Source: Microbacterium esteraromaticum (GTDB lineage: Bacteria; Actinomycetota; Actinomycetes; Actinomycetales; Microbacteriaceae). Taken from it: a DNA stretch of 64,000 nucleotides. Under the pieces are notes generated by a model that worked only from the letters and a program-made list of their open reading frames with translations, did not search any database and was not told the DNA's origin. The translations under genes were made by a program, and so were the position numbers. Below are positions 1 through 8,166 of this stretch, piece by piece. The number at the start of each line of letters is the position of its first letter. Within the stretch, counting starts at the first letter, position 1. The stretch spans positions 2,418,001 through 2,482,000 of the forward strand of contig NZ_JAFBBS010000001.1 in assembly GCF_016907315.1 (NCBI RefSeq). The letters run 5' to 3'.

Positions 1-1
1 C

Positions 2-1432
2 CTCTTCCACCTCGACCGGACCACCATCGCGTGGGCCATCATCGTCTACGGCTTCATCGCCGCCGTGCTGCCGGTCTGGCTGCTGCTCGCCCCTCGTGAT
101 TACCTGTCGACATTCATGAAGATCGGCGTGATCGTCATGCTCGCGGGTGCCATCGTGCTGGTGCGCCCCGAGATCGAGGTGCCCGCGTTCACCGAGTTCG
201 CCGAGACCGGCCTCGGTCCGGTGTTCTCCGGAACGCTCTTCCCCTTCCTGTTCGTCACGATCGCCTGCGGAGCGCTCTCGGGCTTCCACGCCCTGATCTC
301 GTCCGGCACGACCCCGAAGCTCGTCGAGAAAGAGCGTCAGACGCGCTTCATCGGCTACGGCGGGATGCTGATGGAATCGTTCGTCGCGATCATGGCTCTC
401 GTCGCGGCGATCTCGATCGACCAGGGCATCTACTTCGCGATGAACTCGCCGGCCGCGCTCACCGGCGGCACGGTCGAGGGCGCTGTGGCCTTCGTCAACT
501 CGCTCGGGCTCACCGGAGTCAACCTCACGCCTGACATGCTCACGAGCACGGCGGCGGCGGTCGGAGAAGAGACGGTCGTCTCGCGTACCGGCGGCGCCCC
601 CACACTCGCGCTCGGTCTCGCGCACATCATGCAGCAGATCGGCGGCGGCACGGCGATGATGGGCTTCTGGTACCACTTCGCCATCATGTTCGAGGCGCTG
701 TTCATCCTCACAGCGGTCGACGCGGGCACGCGCGTCGCGCGCTTCATGCTGCAGGACTCGATCGGCGCCTGGGTGCCGAAGTTCCGCGACATCAGCTGGC
801 GACCAGGCGTGTGGATCTGCACGGGCATCATGGTCGCCGGCTGGGGCTACATCCTCATCCTCGGCGTCACCGACCCGCTCGGCGGCATCAACACCTTCTT
901 CCCCCTGTTCGGCATCGCCAACCAGCTGCTCGCGGCGATCGCGCTCGCCGTGGTATTCGCCATCGTCGCCAAGCGGGGGCCGAGCTACGTGCGCTGGCTG
1001 TGGATCATCGCTGTGCCGCTCGCCTTCACCGCGGTCATCACGATCACCGCATCCATGTACAAGATCTTCTCGCCGGTCCCGGCGATCGGATACTGGGCCA
1101 ACAACGCGAAGTACCGTGCGGCGCAGGCAGCCGGCGACGGCAGCCTCGGCGAGCCCGAGGTCGTCGAGGCCGTGATCCGCAACACGGCCGTGCAGGGAAC
1201 CCTGTCGATCGTGTTCGTCGTGCTGACCATCGTCGTGATCGCCGTCGCGATCATCTCGGCGGTGAACTCCATCCGCAGAGGCGTCACGGACGACGGTGAG
1301 GATGAGCCGACCCCGTCGCGCATCTACGCACCGTCGGGTCTCATCGCCAGCAAGGCCGAGCGCGCCCTCGAGGCGCAGTGGCACGAGCACGATGCCGCCA
1401 CCGGCACCGTGCGCAGCAGGGGAGCGCACTGA
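2..1432 (+). CDS. cstA: Carbon starvation protein CstA family transporter (5' partial)
   Basis: The window opens inside this gene, and 476 codons are visible to the TGA at 1430-1432. Family members are usually about 600-750 residues, so the N-terminal part lies outside. The visible protein is a multi-span membrane protein containing a stretch (LFGIANQLLAAIAL) very like the CstA signature, and it ends in a charged cytoplasmic tail rich in Ala, Glu and Arg. The family imports peptides and/or pyruvate during carbon limitation. The next gene, a YbdD-type small protein, starts inside this stop codon, which is the classic cstA-ybdD pairing and supports the call. Confidence 0.93.
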   Translation, partial: LFHLDRTTIAWAIIVYGFIAAVLPVWLLLAPRDYLSTFMKIGVIVMLAGAIVLVRPEIEVPAFTEFAETGLGPVFSGTLFPFLFVTIACGALSGFHALISSGTTPKLVEKERQTRFIGYGGMLMESFVAIMALVAAISIDQGIYFAMNSPAALTGGTVEGAVAFVNSLGLTGVNLTPDMLTSTAAAVGEETVVSRTGGAPTLALGLAHIMQQIGGGTAMMGFWYHFAIMFEALFILTAVDAGTRVARFMLQDSIGAWVPKFRDISWRPGVWICTGIMVAGWGYILILGVTDPLGGINTFFPLFGIANQLLAAIALAVVFAIVAKRGPSYVRWLWIIAVPLAFTAVITITASMYKIFSPVPAIGYWANNAKYRAAQAAGDGSLGEPEVVEAVIRNTAVQGTLSIVFVVLTIVVIAVAIISAVNSIRRGVTDDGEDEPTPSRIYAPSGLIASKAERALEAQWHEHDAATGTVRSRGAH

Positions 1433-1668
1433 TGAGCGCCACGCAGCACGAGCTGCGCTCCGCACCCGACGTCGTGTGGCGCCGGGTGCGGAGGGCGGCC
1501 TCGGGCATCCGGTGGTACCTCACCACTCTGATGGGCGACCGCGCGTACGACACGTACGTCGCGCATCAGCGAGCGCACCACCCGGATGCCCCGGTGCCGA
1601 CCGAGCGCCAGTTCTGGCGCGACCGCATGCGCGAGCAGGATCGCAACCCCGGCGCGCGCTGCTGCTGA
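1432..1668 (+). CDS. ybdD: YbdD/YjiX family small protein, CstA partner
   Basis: A 78-residue protein whose ATG at 1432 overlaps the cstA stop as ATGA, so the two are translationally coupled. It carries the family pattern: a WYLTTLMGDRAYDTYVAHQRAHHP-like core (residues about 28-51), a charged middle and a C-terminal Arg-Cys-Cys. The family is found next to CstA-type transporters and is thought to act with them; its biochemical role is not settled. A strong stem-loop follows at 1682-1715, so cstA-ybdD is probably a closed transcription unit. Confidence 0.9.
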   Translation: MSATQHELRSAPDVVWRRVRRAASGIRWYLTTLMGDRAYDTYVAHQRAHHPDAPVPTERQFWRDRMREQDRNPGARCC

Positions 1669-1681
1669 CGCGCGAGCACGA

Positions 1682-1720
1682 GTCGCTCCCTCCTGCCCTG
1701 GCAGGAGGGAGCGACCCGTT
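1682..1720 (+). terminator. Stem-loop terminator after cstA-ybdD
   Basis: A perfect 16-bp inverted repeat (1682-1697 against 1700-1715) with only two bases between the arms is followed by a short GTTT. It lies 14 nt after the ybdD stop and 18 nt before truA. The T-run is weak, but the stem is long and GC-rich. Confidence 0.75.
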
Positions 1721-1732
1721 TAGGCTGGACGG

Positions 1733-2605
1733 GTGCGCATCCGTCTCGACATCGCCTATGACGGCACCCATTTCCGTGGCTGGGCGAAGCAGCCGGGCCT
1801 GCGCACGGTGCAGGGCACGATCGAGGCGGCACTCGCGCGCATCGTCGGATCCAAGGCCCAGCTGGTGGTGGCCGGAAGGACGGATGCCGGTGTGCACGCC
1901 TCGGATCAGGTGGCGCACGTAGATCTCGATGAGAGCCAGTGGTCTCGGGTGCAGACGCGTCATGGCCACGCCGCCGCCGATCCGGCGGGGTCGCTCGCCC
2001 GCCGCATCCGAGGGGTGCTCGGAAGCTACCCCGATGTCACCGTCACCCGCACGAGCGTCGCACCCGACGGGTTCGACGCGCGCTTCTCCGCAGTCTGGCG
2101 CCGGTACATCTACCGGCTGGCCGACGCGACGGTCGGCTACGACCCGATGCGCCGGAACGACACGACGACGATCCCCGCGGCTCTCGATGTCGACCGGATG
2201 GATGCCGCGGCCCAGACCCTCATCGGGCTGCACGACTTCGCCGCGTACTGCAAGCCCCGGGAAGAGGCGACGACGATCCGCACCCTGCTCGACTACCGAT
2301 GGACGCGCGATCACGACGGCGTGCTCGTCGCCGAGGTGAAGGCCGACGCCTTCTGCCACAGCATGGTGCGCGCGCTGGTGGGCGCATGCGCCGCGGTCGG
2401 GGAGGGAAAGCTCGAGGTCGCCGACGTCGCGCGGCTGCGCGACGAGCTCACCCGCACGAGCGCGTTCAAGGTGCTGCCGGCTCGGGGCCTCACCCTTGCC
2501 GAGGTCGGCTACCCGGCCGACGAGCTTCTGGCGTCCCGCGCCGAGCAGACTCGCGCTCGTCGCGACCGTGACGGCGAAGACGGGCACGAGCCCGACGATG
2601 CGTGA
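1733..2605 (+). CDS. truA: tRNA pseudouridine synthase A
   Basis: A 290-residue protein that isomerises uridines 38-40 of the tRNA anticodon stem to pseudouridine. The N-terminus (RLDIAYDGTHFRGWA) and the catalytic loop GRTDAGVHA, whose Asp is the nucleophile, are both intact, and the conserved Arg/Tyr-containing second half is present. A short insert rich in Arg, Gln and Ala (residues about 66-85) follows the catalytic loop. GTG at 1733 is taken as start because the protein begins directly with the conserved first strand. A separate terminator lies just upstream, and the 3' end overlaps the next gene. Confidence 0.95.
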   Translation: MRIRLDIAYDGTHFRGWAKQPGLRTVQGTIEAALARIVGSKAQLVVAGRTDAGVHASDQVAHVDLDESQWSRVQTRHGHAAADPAGSLARRIRGVLGSYPDVTVTRTSVAPDGFDARFSAVWRRYIYRLADATVGYDPMRRNDTTTIPAALDVDRMDAAAQTLIGLHDFAAYCKPREEATTIRTLLDYRWTRDHDGVLVAEVKADAFCHSMVRALVGACAAVGEGKLEVADVARLRDELTRTSAFKVLPARGLTLAEVGYPADELLASRAEQTRARRDRDGEDGHEPDDA

Positions 2606-3911
2606 GCCGCGACGGATGCCCGCTCCCCCCACACTGCGGTTCGACCGGACTCCCCGTATCCGCGAGCTCGATTCGCGCGGCGTGCAGGTGACCCATGCCC
2701 TCGGCGTCACCACGGTCGCCATGAGCGTGACGCTCGTGGCCACATTCCTGGCAGTCGTGGTGGTCGGCATCGTGAATCTCGAACTCGACGGCTTCGGCGA
2801 GATGTTCGGGCTCGCTCGTGACCTCGACGACCTGCTGCGCGCCATGTTCGCTCCCATGCTCATCGTGGGTGCAGCGCTGCTGGTCATCGGCCCCGTGGTG
2901 TTCGTCGCGCACCGAGCGGCCGTGTTCGCAGCCGCGAGCAAGTTCGCCGCTCAGCATCCGACCGACGCGCCGCCCCGCGACGTGCGCGACCGGCTGCGCA
3001 GCACCACGCCGGGTGGATCGCTCGAGACCGCCGGAGTCGTGGGCGTCATGGCGTTCGGCTTCCTCTTCCTGATCGGGGTGCTGCTGACGATCGGATCCAT
3101 GGTCGAAGATCCCGAGAGGGTGCAGGGCAGTGTGACCTTCATGGTGTGTGCCGCGGTCGCGGCGCTGCTCAGCGGGGTCGCGATCGGGCTCAGCAAGCGG
3201 CGCGAACCGGCCCAGAAGCGGCGCGCCGAGATGCTTCAGGGGCAGTGGAAGGCGACGGCGCGCAGGGCGGCGAAGGCCGAGAACCGTCGCCGGCGCGCGT
3301 TCCCCCGGGGCGAGATCCCGCACATCCTCCGCGGCGGAAGCCTGTGGTGGCTGTACGGGATCCTGTACCTCACGGTCTGCCTGGGCATGGTCGTGTTCAT
3401 CGTCGGCGTCCTCCTGCGCCAGCCGTGCCGGACCTGTGAGCCGCGCGTGCTCGACCCGTTCGGCGAGAGCGCGATCGACGTCTTCAGCGGTACAGGCGGC
3501 GCGCTGCTGATCGCGAGCGGGGTGGGCAGCGCGGTGCTGTGGCTGCTGCTCGCCGGGTTCGCCTTCGCCCGCGAAGAGACGCTGCGCACTTGGCTCACCC
3601 GTGCCGGCGGCGTGCGTCTCGAGGGCGAGCATCGCCGGGAACTGCTCGGCATCCCCTCGGCGATGACGATGCTCGCGGCGCTGCTCGCCGGTATCTCCAG
3701 CATCGTGCTGGCCGTCAGCGGAGGGGCGATCGCGGTCGACTGGCCCAACCTCGACCCGCTGACGGCCTGGCTGACCGGTGGCTCGCTGACTGTCGCCGCA
3801 TTGGTGTGCGGCATGATCGGCCACCGCCGTGAGGTGCGACTGCGGATGCTGGTGCGCGACGCCCTGATGCCCGGAGACATCACGGGCCGCGACGACGAAG
3901 ACGCCTATTGA
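2598..3911 (+). CDS. Polytopic membrane protein of unknown function
   Basis: A 437-residue protein with about nine or ten predicted membrane segments arranged in pairs and separated by charged loops, including an Arg/Lys-rich cytoplasmic loop around residues 190-240. ATG at 2598 gives an 8-nt overlap with truA, so the two are probably cotranscribed; an in-frame ATG at 2616 is an alternative. I do not recognise a family. Two Cys separated by two residues (CRTC, about residue 277) sit in an apparent outside loop. No catalytic motif was seen. Confidence 0.75.
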   Translation: MREPRRMPAPPTLRFDRTPRIRELDSRGVQVTHALGVTTVAMSVTLVATFLAVVVVGIVNLELDGFGEMFGLARDLDDLLRAMFAPMLIVGAALLVIGPVVFVAHRAAVFAAASKFAAQHPTDAPPRDVRDRLRSTTPGGSLETAGVVGVMAFGFLFLIGVLLTIGSMVEDPERVQGSVTFMVCAAVAALLSGVAIGLSKRREPAQKRRAEMLQGQWKATARRAAKAENRRRRAFPRGEIPHILRGGSLWWLYGILYLTVCLGMVVFIVGVLLRQPCRTCEPRVLDPFGESAIDVFSGTGGALLIASGVGSAVLWLLLAGFAFAREETLRTWLTRAGGVRLEGEHRRELLGIPSAMTMLAALLAGISSIVLAVSGGAIAVDWPNLDPLTAWLTGGSLTVAALVCGMIGHRREVRLRMLVRDALMPGDITGRDDEDAY

Positions 3912-3973
3912 CCGATCGCACGCGCGATTTCAACCCCGTCGCGTGCTCAGCGTGCGGCGGTAACGTGTGGGCC

Positions 3974-4642
3974 ATGAGAGTCATCTCGTACAACCTTCGC
4001 AAGCACCGTGCCGCGACCGAGCTGGCCGAACTGGTCGCGGCGCACGACCCCGACATCCTCTGCCTGCAGGAGTGCGACACGGCAGCGCTCTCGGATGCCA
4101 TCGGCGGGCTGTCCCTCGTGCACACGACCAGCGGAAACCGGCTGGGTCTTGCGATGTACCTGCGTCGCAATCAGTTCACAGTCGAGCAGGTGCGCACGAT
4201 CGGGCTGAAGAAGTCACTGCACGACCGCGTGCTGAAGCCGGCGCACGAGCGGGTGCTGGGGGCACGGCTGCGCGACATCGACACCGGCCGGGGGCTGATC
4301 GTCGCCTCGTTCCATGCGGCGCCGCTGACCGCGTTGAACTCTCTGCGGCGCAATCAGATCAGGGCGGGGCTCGATGCGCTGCAGGAGCTCGGTCCCGGGA
4401 TGCCCGTGCTCATGGTGGGCGACTACAACTACCCGGTTTTCAAAGAGAGCCTCGGCCAGACCGTGCGCGACCACGGCTACACGCTGACCCTGAGCGACGA
4501 CCGCACCTACACCCGCTACCGGGTGTTCAAAGGTCACTACGACTTCGCGACATCGGTCGGCTTCGACATCTCGAAGATCACCACGCTGCCGCAGGCCACG
4601 AGCGATCACCGACCGATCCTCATCACCGCTGAGGCGGCGTAG
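3974..4642 (+). CDS. Endonuclease/exonuclease/phosphatase-fold protein
   Basis: A 222-residue metal-dependent hydrolase of the EEP fold. Visible motifs in order are an N-terminal YNLRKH, the metal-binding DPDILCLQEC, a central GDYN and a C-terminal SDHRPIL, the usual Asn, Glu, Asp and Asp-His positions of the fold. No signal peptide is visible, so it is probably cytoplasmic. The substrate cannot be told from sequence; family members cleave nucleic acids, phosphoinositides or related phosphodiesters. ATG at 3974 is chosen because the conserved first strand starts there. It converges with the PqqD-like gene, with three bases between the stops. Confidence 0.85.
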   Translation: MRVISYNLRKHRAATELAELVAAHDPDILCLQECDTAALSDAIGGLSLVHTTSGNRLGLAMYLRRNQFTVEQVRTIGLKKSLHDRVLKPAHERVLGARLRDIDTGRGLIVASFHAAPLTALNSLRRNQIRAGLDALQELGPGMPVLMVGDYNYPVFKESLGQTVRDHGYTLTLSDDRTYTRYRVFKGHYDFATSVGFDISKITTLPQATSDHRPILITAEAA

Positions 4643-4645
4643 GAC

Positions 4646-4936
4646 TCAGATCTCGCGCAGGATCAGCCCCTGAGCTTCCAGCGCCGCGAGGAAGGCGTCG
4701 AGTCCGCCCTCGCCGAAGTCGACGGTCATCTCGAGTTCGGCGATCTCGCGCTCGATCGCCGAGGCGTCGGTGAAGCCGTCGGTCAGCAGCGACCACACGA
4801 GCCAGGCGGAGCCTGCGAGCTCGAACAGCTCTGCCGTGTCGAGTCTGGCGATCCAGACGATGTGGTCCTCCCGCCCGCCGTCTTCGGCTTCGACCCACGC
4901 GAGCTCCGGGCTGAGCCGGTACGGCTGCCGGCTCAC
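4646..4936 (-). CDS. PqqD-like (RiPP recognition element type) protein
   Basis: A 96-residue protein with the PqqD winged-helix pattern: a beta-strand N-terminus, then LAGSAWLVWSLLTDG (about residues 41-55), a helix rich in Glu and a C-terminal LDAFLAALEAQGLIL. PqqD-type domains bind leader peptides and present them to modifying enzymes. The start codon overlaps the upstream nucleotidyltransferase stop by 4 nt, so they are coupled. A second nucleotidyltransferase-PqqD pair occurs at 49273-50438 in the same order. No precursor peptide gene is visible next to it; the intergenic gap downstream is only three bases. Confidence 0.8.
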   Translation of the reverse strand: MSRQPYRLSPELAWVEAEDGGREDHIVWIARLDTAELFELAGSAWLVWSLLTDGFTDASAIEREIAELEMTVDFGEGGLDAFLAALEAQGLILREI

Positions 4937-5793
4937 GACGACCGCCCGAAGCGCCGGAACAGGTGCGAAGCGACTGATCGCACAGCGTGCGCGGCGCGCG
5001 CCGCGTGCTCGCGAGCGACGTCACCGCGTGAGGGCTCGCGCTCGAGTCGCAGACGCAGGTGCGTGCGGTTCACCCGCATTGCCTGGCGCAGCACCGACAG
5101 TTTCGCGGCGAACGTCGACGCGCTGCGCAGACGTGCCTGCCACTCGTCGAGTCGGTCTCCTTCGGAAGCAGACCAGTAGGCCCAGAGAGCGTGATCGGGG
5201 GCGTCCGCATGGGCGTCAAGCTCGCCGATTCCAGCGGCGAAAGCCGTCTCGGCCTGCAGCTCGGCCGCCAGCGCGCGCACGGCGTCGCGGTGATCGTCCG
5301 GGCACAGTGCCCAGGCATCCGCGGGCTCTAGGCCGTGCGACCGGGCTGAGTGCAGCGACTGCATCAGCACCTGGGCGGGTAGCGACAGCACGGTGCAGGG
5401 CCGATGGCCGATGAGCACCTCCGTGCGTGACGTCCAGAGGCGCTCGAAGACGGCATCGGGAGCAGCGAGGGGCCCGGGCACGGCGCGATGGATGTCGGCA
5501 TAGGTCCATGACGGATGGGTGAAGTTCGCGGCATGGCCGAACGGCGACCCCTCGTCGAAGTCGGTGAACAGCTGCCAGCCCTCCTCCTGCATCCCGGCGA
5601 TGAGTGCGGAGATATGCGCGGGCCGCACCAGCACATCGGCGTCGGTGGAGTCGTGCCGCCCCCTGCGCAGCGACCGCAGGGTCGACGGTCCCTTGATGTG
5701 CAGCACGTCCGCGCCCACCCGGTCGGCTGTGCGCTGCAGTGCTGCGTGAGTGAGGTGCGTGAGCGCCCAGACGGGAACCTCGGGCGCAAGCAT
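4933..5793 (-). CDS. Nucleotidyltransferase-family protein (NTP_transf_5-like)
   Basis: A 286-residue protein with the family landmarks VLHIKG (about residues 30-35) and STDADVLV (about 48-55), whose two Asp are the expected metal ligands, followed by a THPSW...DIHRAVPG region. It is clearly a paralogue of the protein at 49273-50157, which shares LLHIKG, SDVDV and THPVW...LHR. Relatives occur in polysaccharide loci and as accessory tailoring enzymes in lasso-peptide clusters. It is the first gene of a two-gene minus-strand unit with the PqqD-like gene, and is divergent from the HPr-kinase-like gene with 34 bp between the starts. The substrate is unknown. Confidence 0.78.
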   Translation of the reverse strand: MLAPEVPVWALTHLTHAALQRTADRVGADVLHIKGPSTLRSLRRGRHDSTDADVLVRPAHISALIAGMQEEGWQLFTDFDEGSPFGHAANFTHPSWTYADIHRAVPGPLAAPDAVFERLWTSRTEVLIGHRPCTVLSLPAQVLMQSLHSARSHGLEPADAWALCPDDHRDAVRALAAELQAETAFAAGIGELDAHADAPDHALWAYWSASEGDRLDEWQARLRSASTFAAKLSVLRQAMRVNRTHLRLRLEREPSRGDVAREHAARAAHAVRSVASHLFRRFGRSS

Positions 5794-5827
5794 GCATTTA
5801 CTCTAGAGGTGACCGGAGGGGAGTGCC

Positions 5828-7012
5828 GTGGCGACGACCGAGCGCGATTCGCAACTGGTGCTGAGCCTGTTCGACGAACGCTGGCTGATCGATCTCTCGG
5901 CCTTCTCGGACCCGGCTCCGTATGTCGAGCGGCTGCGGCATCTGTGGGCGCGTGGCGTCATCGACACGACCGGCCACGACGTGGTGTTCCGCCCGCTTCC
6001 CGCGGGCGCAGACCGGAATGACCCAGACGGAGCCGTGACGGCGTTCATCGCCGAACGCGATGACGGATCGTTCCCCTACGCCTTCTCCCGGGCGATGACC
6101 CAGGCTCTGATCTCGCGCCTCACCGGTTCGGGACTGCTGCTGCACGCTGCCGGTCTCGCGTCGCCTGAAGGGGGTCGCGGCGTCGTGCTCGTGGCCTCGT
6201 CCGGCACGGGGAAGAGCACCGCGGCTCGCACCCTGGGCCGTCGGTTCGGGTATCTCAGCGACGAGCTGATGCGGGTCGATGCCGAGCACCGCATGCAGGG
6301 CCTCACCAAGCCCCTGTCGATCATCGTTCCGGGCTTCCCTGGTGGCAAGGACGAGTCGTCTCCCGATGACGTGGGTCTCGCTGCGGCGCCCAGGGAGGCG
6401 CCGGAGCTTGCCGCGGTCGTGTGTCTGTCACGGAGCACCGACGCCGTAGCGGCCGTGCTCGAGCCGATCAGCGTGCACGAGTTCATCGCGGAGGTTCTTC
6501 CGCAGTCGTCGTCGATCTGGCGCGGTGAACGGCCGCTGCACCATCTGGTCGAGGCCGGCGTGCTCGGAGGAGGCCCGTACCGGCTGCGGTACTCGGAGAT
6601 CGTCGAGGCCGAAGAGCTGATCGCGTCGCTTCTCAGCCGGGATGCCCGGGCCGCCGTGACCCACGAATGGGTCGGGCATCTGCCTCATGACGAGGAGCGT
6701 TGGACGACGACCGATGCCTCGGTGGCGCGATTGCCGGAAGTGCTCTCGGACGACGCCGTGGTGAGCCGGATGCCCTGGACCGACGCCATCGAGTCGGAAG
6801 GCGAGATCTCGGTGCTCGCTGGTGCGGAGTTCTCACGGATCGCCGGAATCGCGGCGCCCATCTGGCTCGCGTGCGCGCGGCAGCAGACGGTACGAGAGCT
6901 GCGCGAGATGCTCGATCGGGAGTTCGGCCCGCACCCGGAGGCAGTCGAGCTGATGCGCGCAGCTCTGGCGGAGTTGGCGTCCCGAAGGCTTGTGCGGCTC
7001 GACGAGATCTGA
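5828..7012 (+). CDS. HPr-kinase-like P-loop protein with C-terminal PqqD-like domain
   Basis: A 394-residue protein. Residues about 95-131 carry LLLHAAGL followed by the P-loop ASSGTGKST, then LSDELMRV, the pattern of HprK/HprK-related kinases, which phosphorylate a Ser on a protein or peptide. Residues about 311-394 read as a PqqD-like domain: a strand, the core IAGIAAPIWL, then TVRELREMLDREFG and a final LAELASRRLV. I therefore read it as a kinase with a built-in peptide-recognition domain. GTG at 5828 is preceded by a GGAGGGG ribosome-binding site. It is divergent from the nucleotidyltransferase and probably shares a control region with it. The true substrate is unknown. Confidence 0.78.
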   Translation: MATTERDSQLVLSLFDERWLIDLSAFSDPAPYVERLRHLWARGVIDTTGHDVVFRPLPAGADRNDPDGAVTAFIAERDDGSFPYAFSRAMTQALISRLTGSGLLLHAAGLASPEGGRGVVLVASSGTGKSTAARTLGRRFGYLSDELMRVDAEHRMQGLTKPLSIIVPGFPGGKDESSPDDVGLAAAPREAPELAAVVCLSRSTDAVAAVLEPISVHEFIAEVLPQSSSIWRGERPLHHLVEAGVLGGGPYRLRYSEIVEAEELIASLLSRDARAAVTHEWVGHLPHDEERWTTTDASVARLPEVLSDDAVVSRMPWTDAIESEGEISVLAGAEFSRIAGIAAPIWLACARQQTVRELREMLDREFGPHPEAVELMRAALAELASRRLVRLDEI

Positions 7013-7038
7013 GCGGAGCTTCGCACCGGGCGATCTGC

Positions 7039-7069
7039 TTGACCGAGCATCGGGCCGTTCCGCTACATT
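7039..7069 (+). promoter_or_regulatory. Candidate sigma-70-type promoter for the glycosyltransferase at 7124
   Basis: TTGACC at 7039-7044 and TACATT at 7064-7069, separated by 19 nt, lie in the 111-nt gap after the HPr-kinase-like gene. A short GCGCGC inverted repeat lies between the promoter and the start codon. Confidence 0.45.
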
Positions 7070-7123
7070 GTGAGCATCGCGCGCCGGACCCGTGCGCGCG
7101 TGCTCTGAGCCCGAGGAGTACCG

Positions 7124-8161
7124 GTGCCGGTGGAGGCCATCGATCACGTCACACTTGCGACCAACAACGGCGCAATCGGTGGTGGCGAAGTGATGCTTCT
7201 GCGTATCGCAGAAGCCCTGCGCGAGCTGTCGGTCGGAGTGACGGTTGTGACTCCTGCCACCCCTGGAGGGGTCGGCGACGCCGCGAAAGAGGCAGGCTTC
7301 GAGACAGTGCAGCTGCACGTCGACAACCGGGTGTCGTGGATGTGGCAGCTGCGCAGATGGGACGCCCGCCATCGCAAGGGGATGCTGTGGTGCAACGGGC
7401 TCGTGCCCGCGACCGCCACATGGGGTCATGGCAGGCGCATCGTGCACCTGCACCAGCACCCTGATGGCCTCCACCGTGTGCTGAGCGCGCTCTCGCGCGT
7501 CGGCGCGGTCGCGACGCTCGTGCCGTCGGCCCACATGCTGCGCTCGGTGCCAGGTGCCCGCGTGATGCCCAACTGGACGGCGCTGATGCCGCGCAGTGAG
7601 CGAAGCCCCCGGCCCGATGATCCCTTCACCGTCGGCTTCCTCGGCCGCCTCGGGCCCGACAAAGGCGTGCACGTGCTCGCCCGGGCGATGCGCCTGCTCG
7701 ATGAGCAGGAACCAGGTCGGTACCGTCTGGCGCTCGCAGGCGAGCCGCTGTTCGTCGCGAAGTCGAAGGTCGCCCAGGTCGAGGAAGCGCTGGCGGAGGT
7801 CGACGCGCTCATCGACCGGGTCGGCTGGGTGCGGCCGACGGAGTTCTTCGACACGATCGACCTCCTCGTGGTTCCGTCGTTGGCGGATGAGTCATTCGGT
7901 CTTGTGGCTGCCGAGGCCATGTCGGCGCACGTACCCGTCCTCGTCAGCGACGCGGGCGCTCTGCCCGAGGTCGTCGGCGGTGAGACGGGAATGGTGACCC
8001 CCAAGGGTGACCCCGAAGCTCTCGCCCAGAGGATCGCGCGGGTCGCCGCGGGAGACGCAGATGAGGGTGTGGCTCAGCAGCACGCGCGATGGGCCGCGAA
8101 CTACTCGCCTGAGGCGGGCACGGGCCGCGTCCGTGAGCTGCTGAGCACGCTGATCCGGTAA
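7124..8161 (+). CDS. Glycosyltransferase family 4
   Basis: A 345-residue GT-B fold glycosyltransferase that transfers a sugar from a nucleotide donor during surface polysaccharide assembly. The N-terminus has a Gly-rich GGGEVMLLRIAEAL helix; the C-terminal half has GFLGRLGPDKGVHVLARAM and the EX7E-type region ADESFGLVAAEAMSAHVPVLVSD, where two Glu contact the donor. GTG at 7124 has a GAGGA ribosome-binding site seven bases upstream. It converges with the polymerase gene, leaving five bases between the stops. Donor and acceptor cannot be told. Confidence 0.88.
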   Translation: MPVEAIDHVTLATNNGAIGGGEVMLLRIAEALRELSVGVTVVTPATPGGVGDAAKEAGFETVQLHVDNRVSWMWQLRRWDARHRKGMLWCNGLVPATATWGHGRRIVHLHQHPDGLHRVLSALSRVGAVATLVPSAHMLRSVPGARVMPNWTALMPRSERSPRPDDPFTVGFLGRLGPDKGVHVLARAMRLLDEQEPGRYRLALAGEPLFVAKSKVAQVEEALAEVDALIDRVGWVRPTEFFDTIDLLVVPSLADESFGLVAAEAMSAHVPVLVSDAGALPEVVGGETGMVTPKGDPEALAQRIARVAAGDADEGVAQQHARWAANYSPEAGTGRVRELLSTLIR

Positions 8162-8166
8162 AACGG

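Noticed and set aside
1520..3824. Long minus-strand open frames opposite truA and the membrane protein gene
   Set aside because: They are Arg/Ala/His-rich, have no family motifs, overlap well-supported plus-strand genes and are expected by chance in DNA this rich in G and C.
4646..7012. Complete lasso-peptide gene cluster
   Set aside because: No asparagine-synthetase-like cyclase, no transglutaminase-type leader peptidase and no precursor peptide are visible, so only the accessory-type parts are present.
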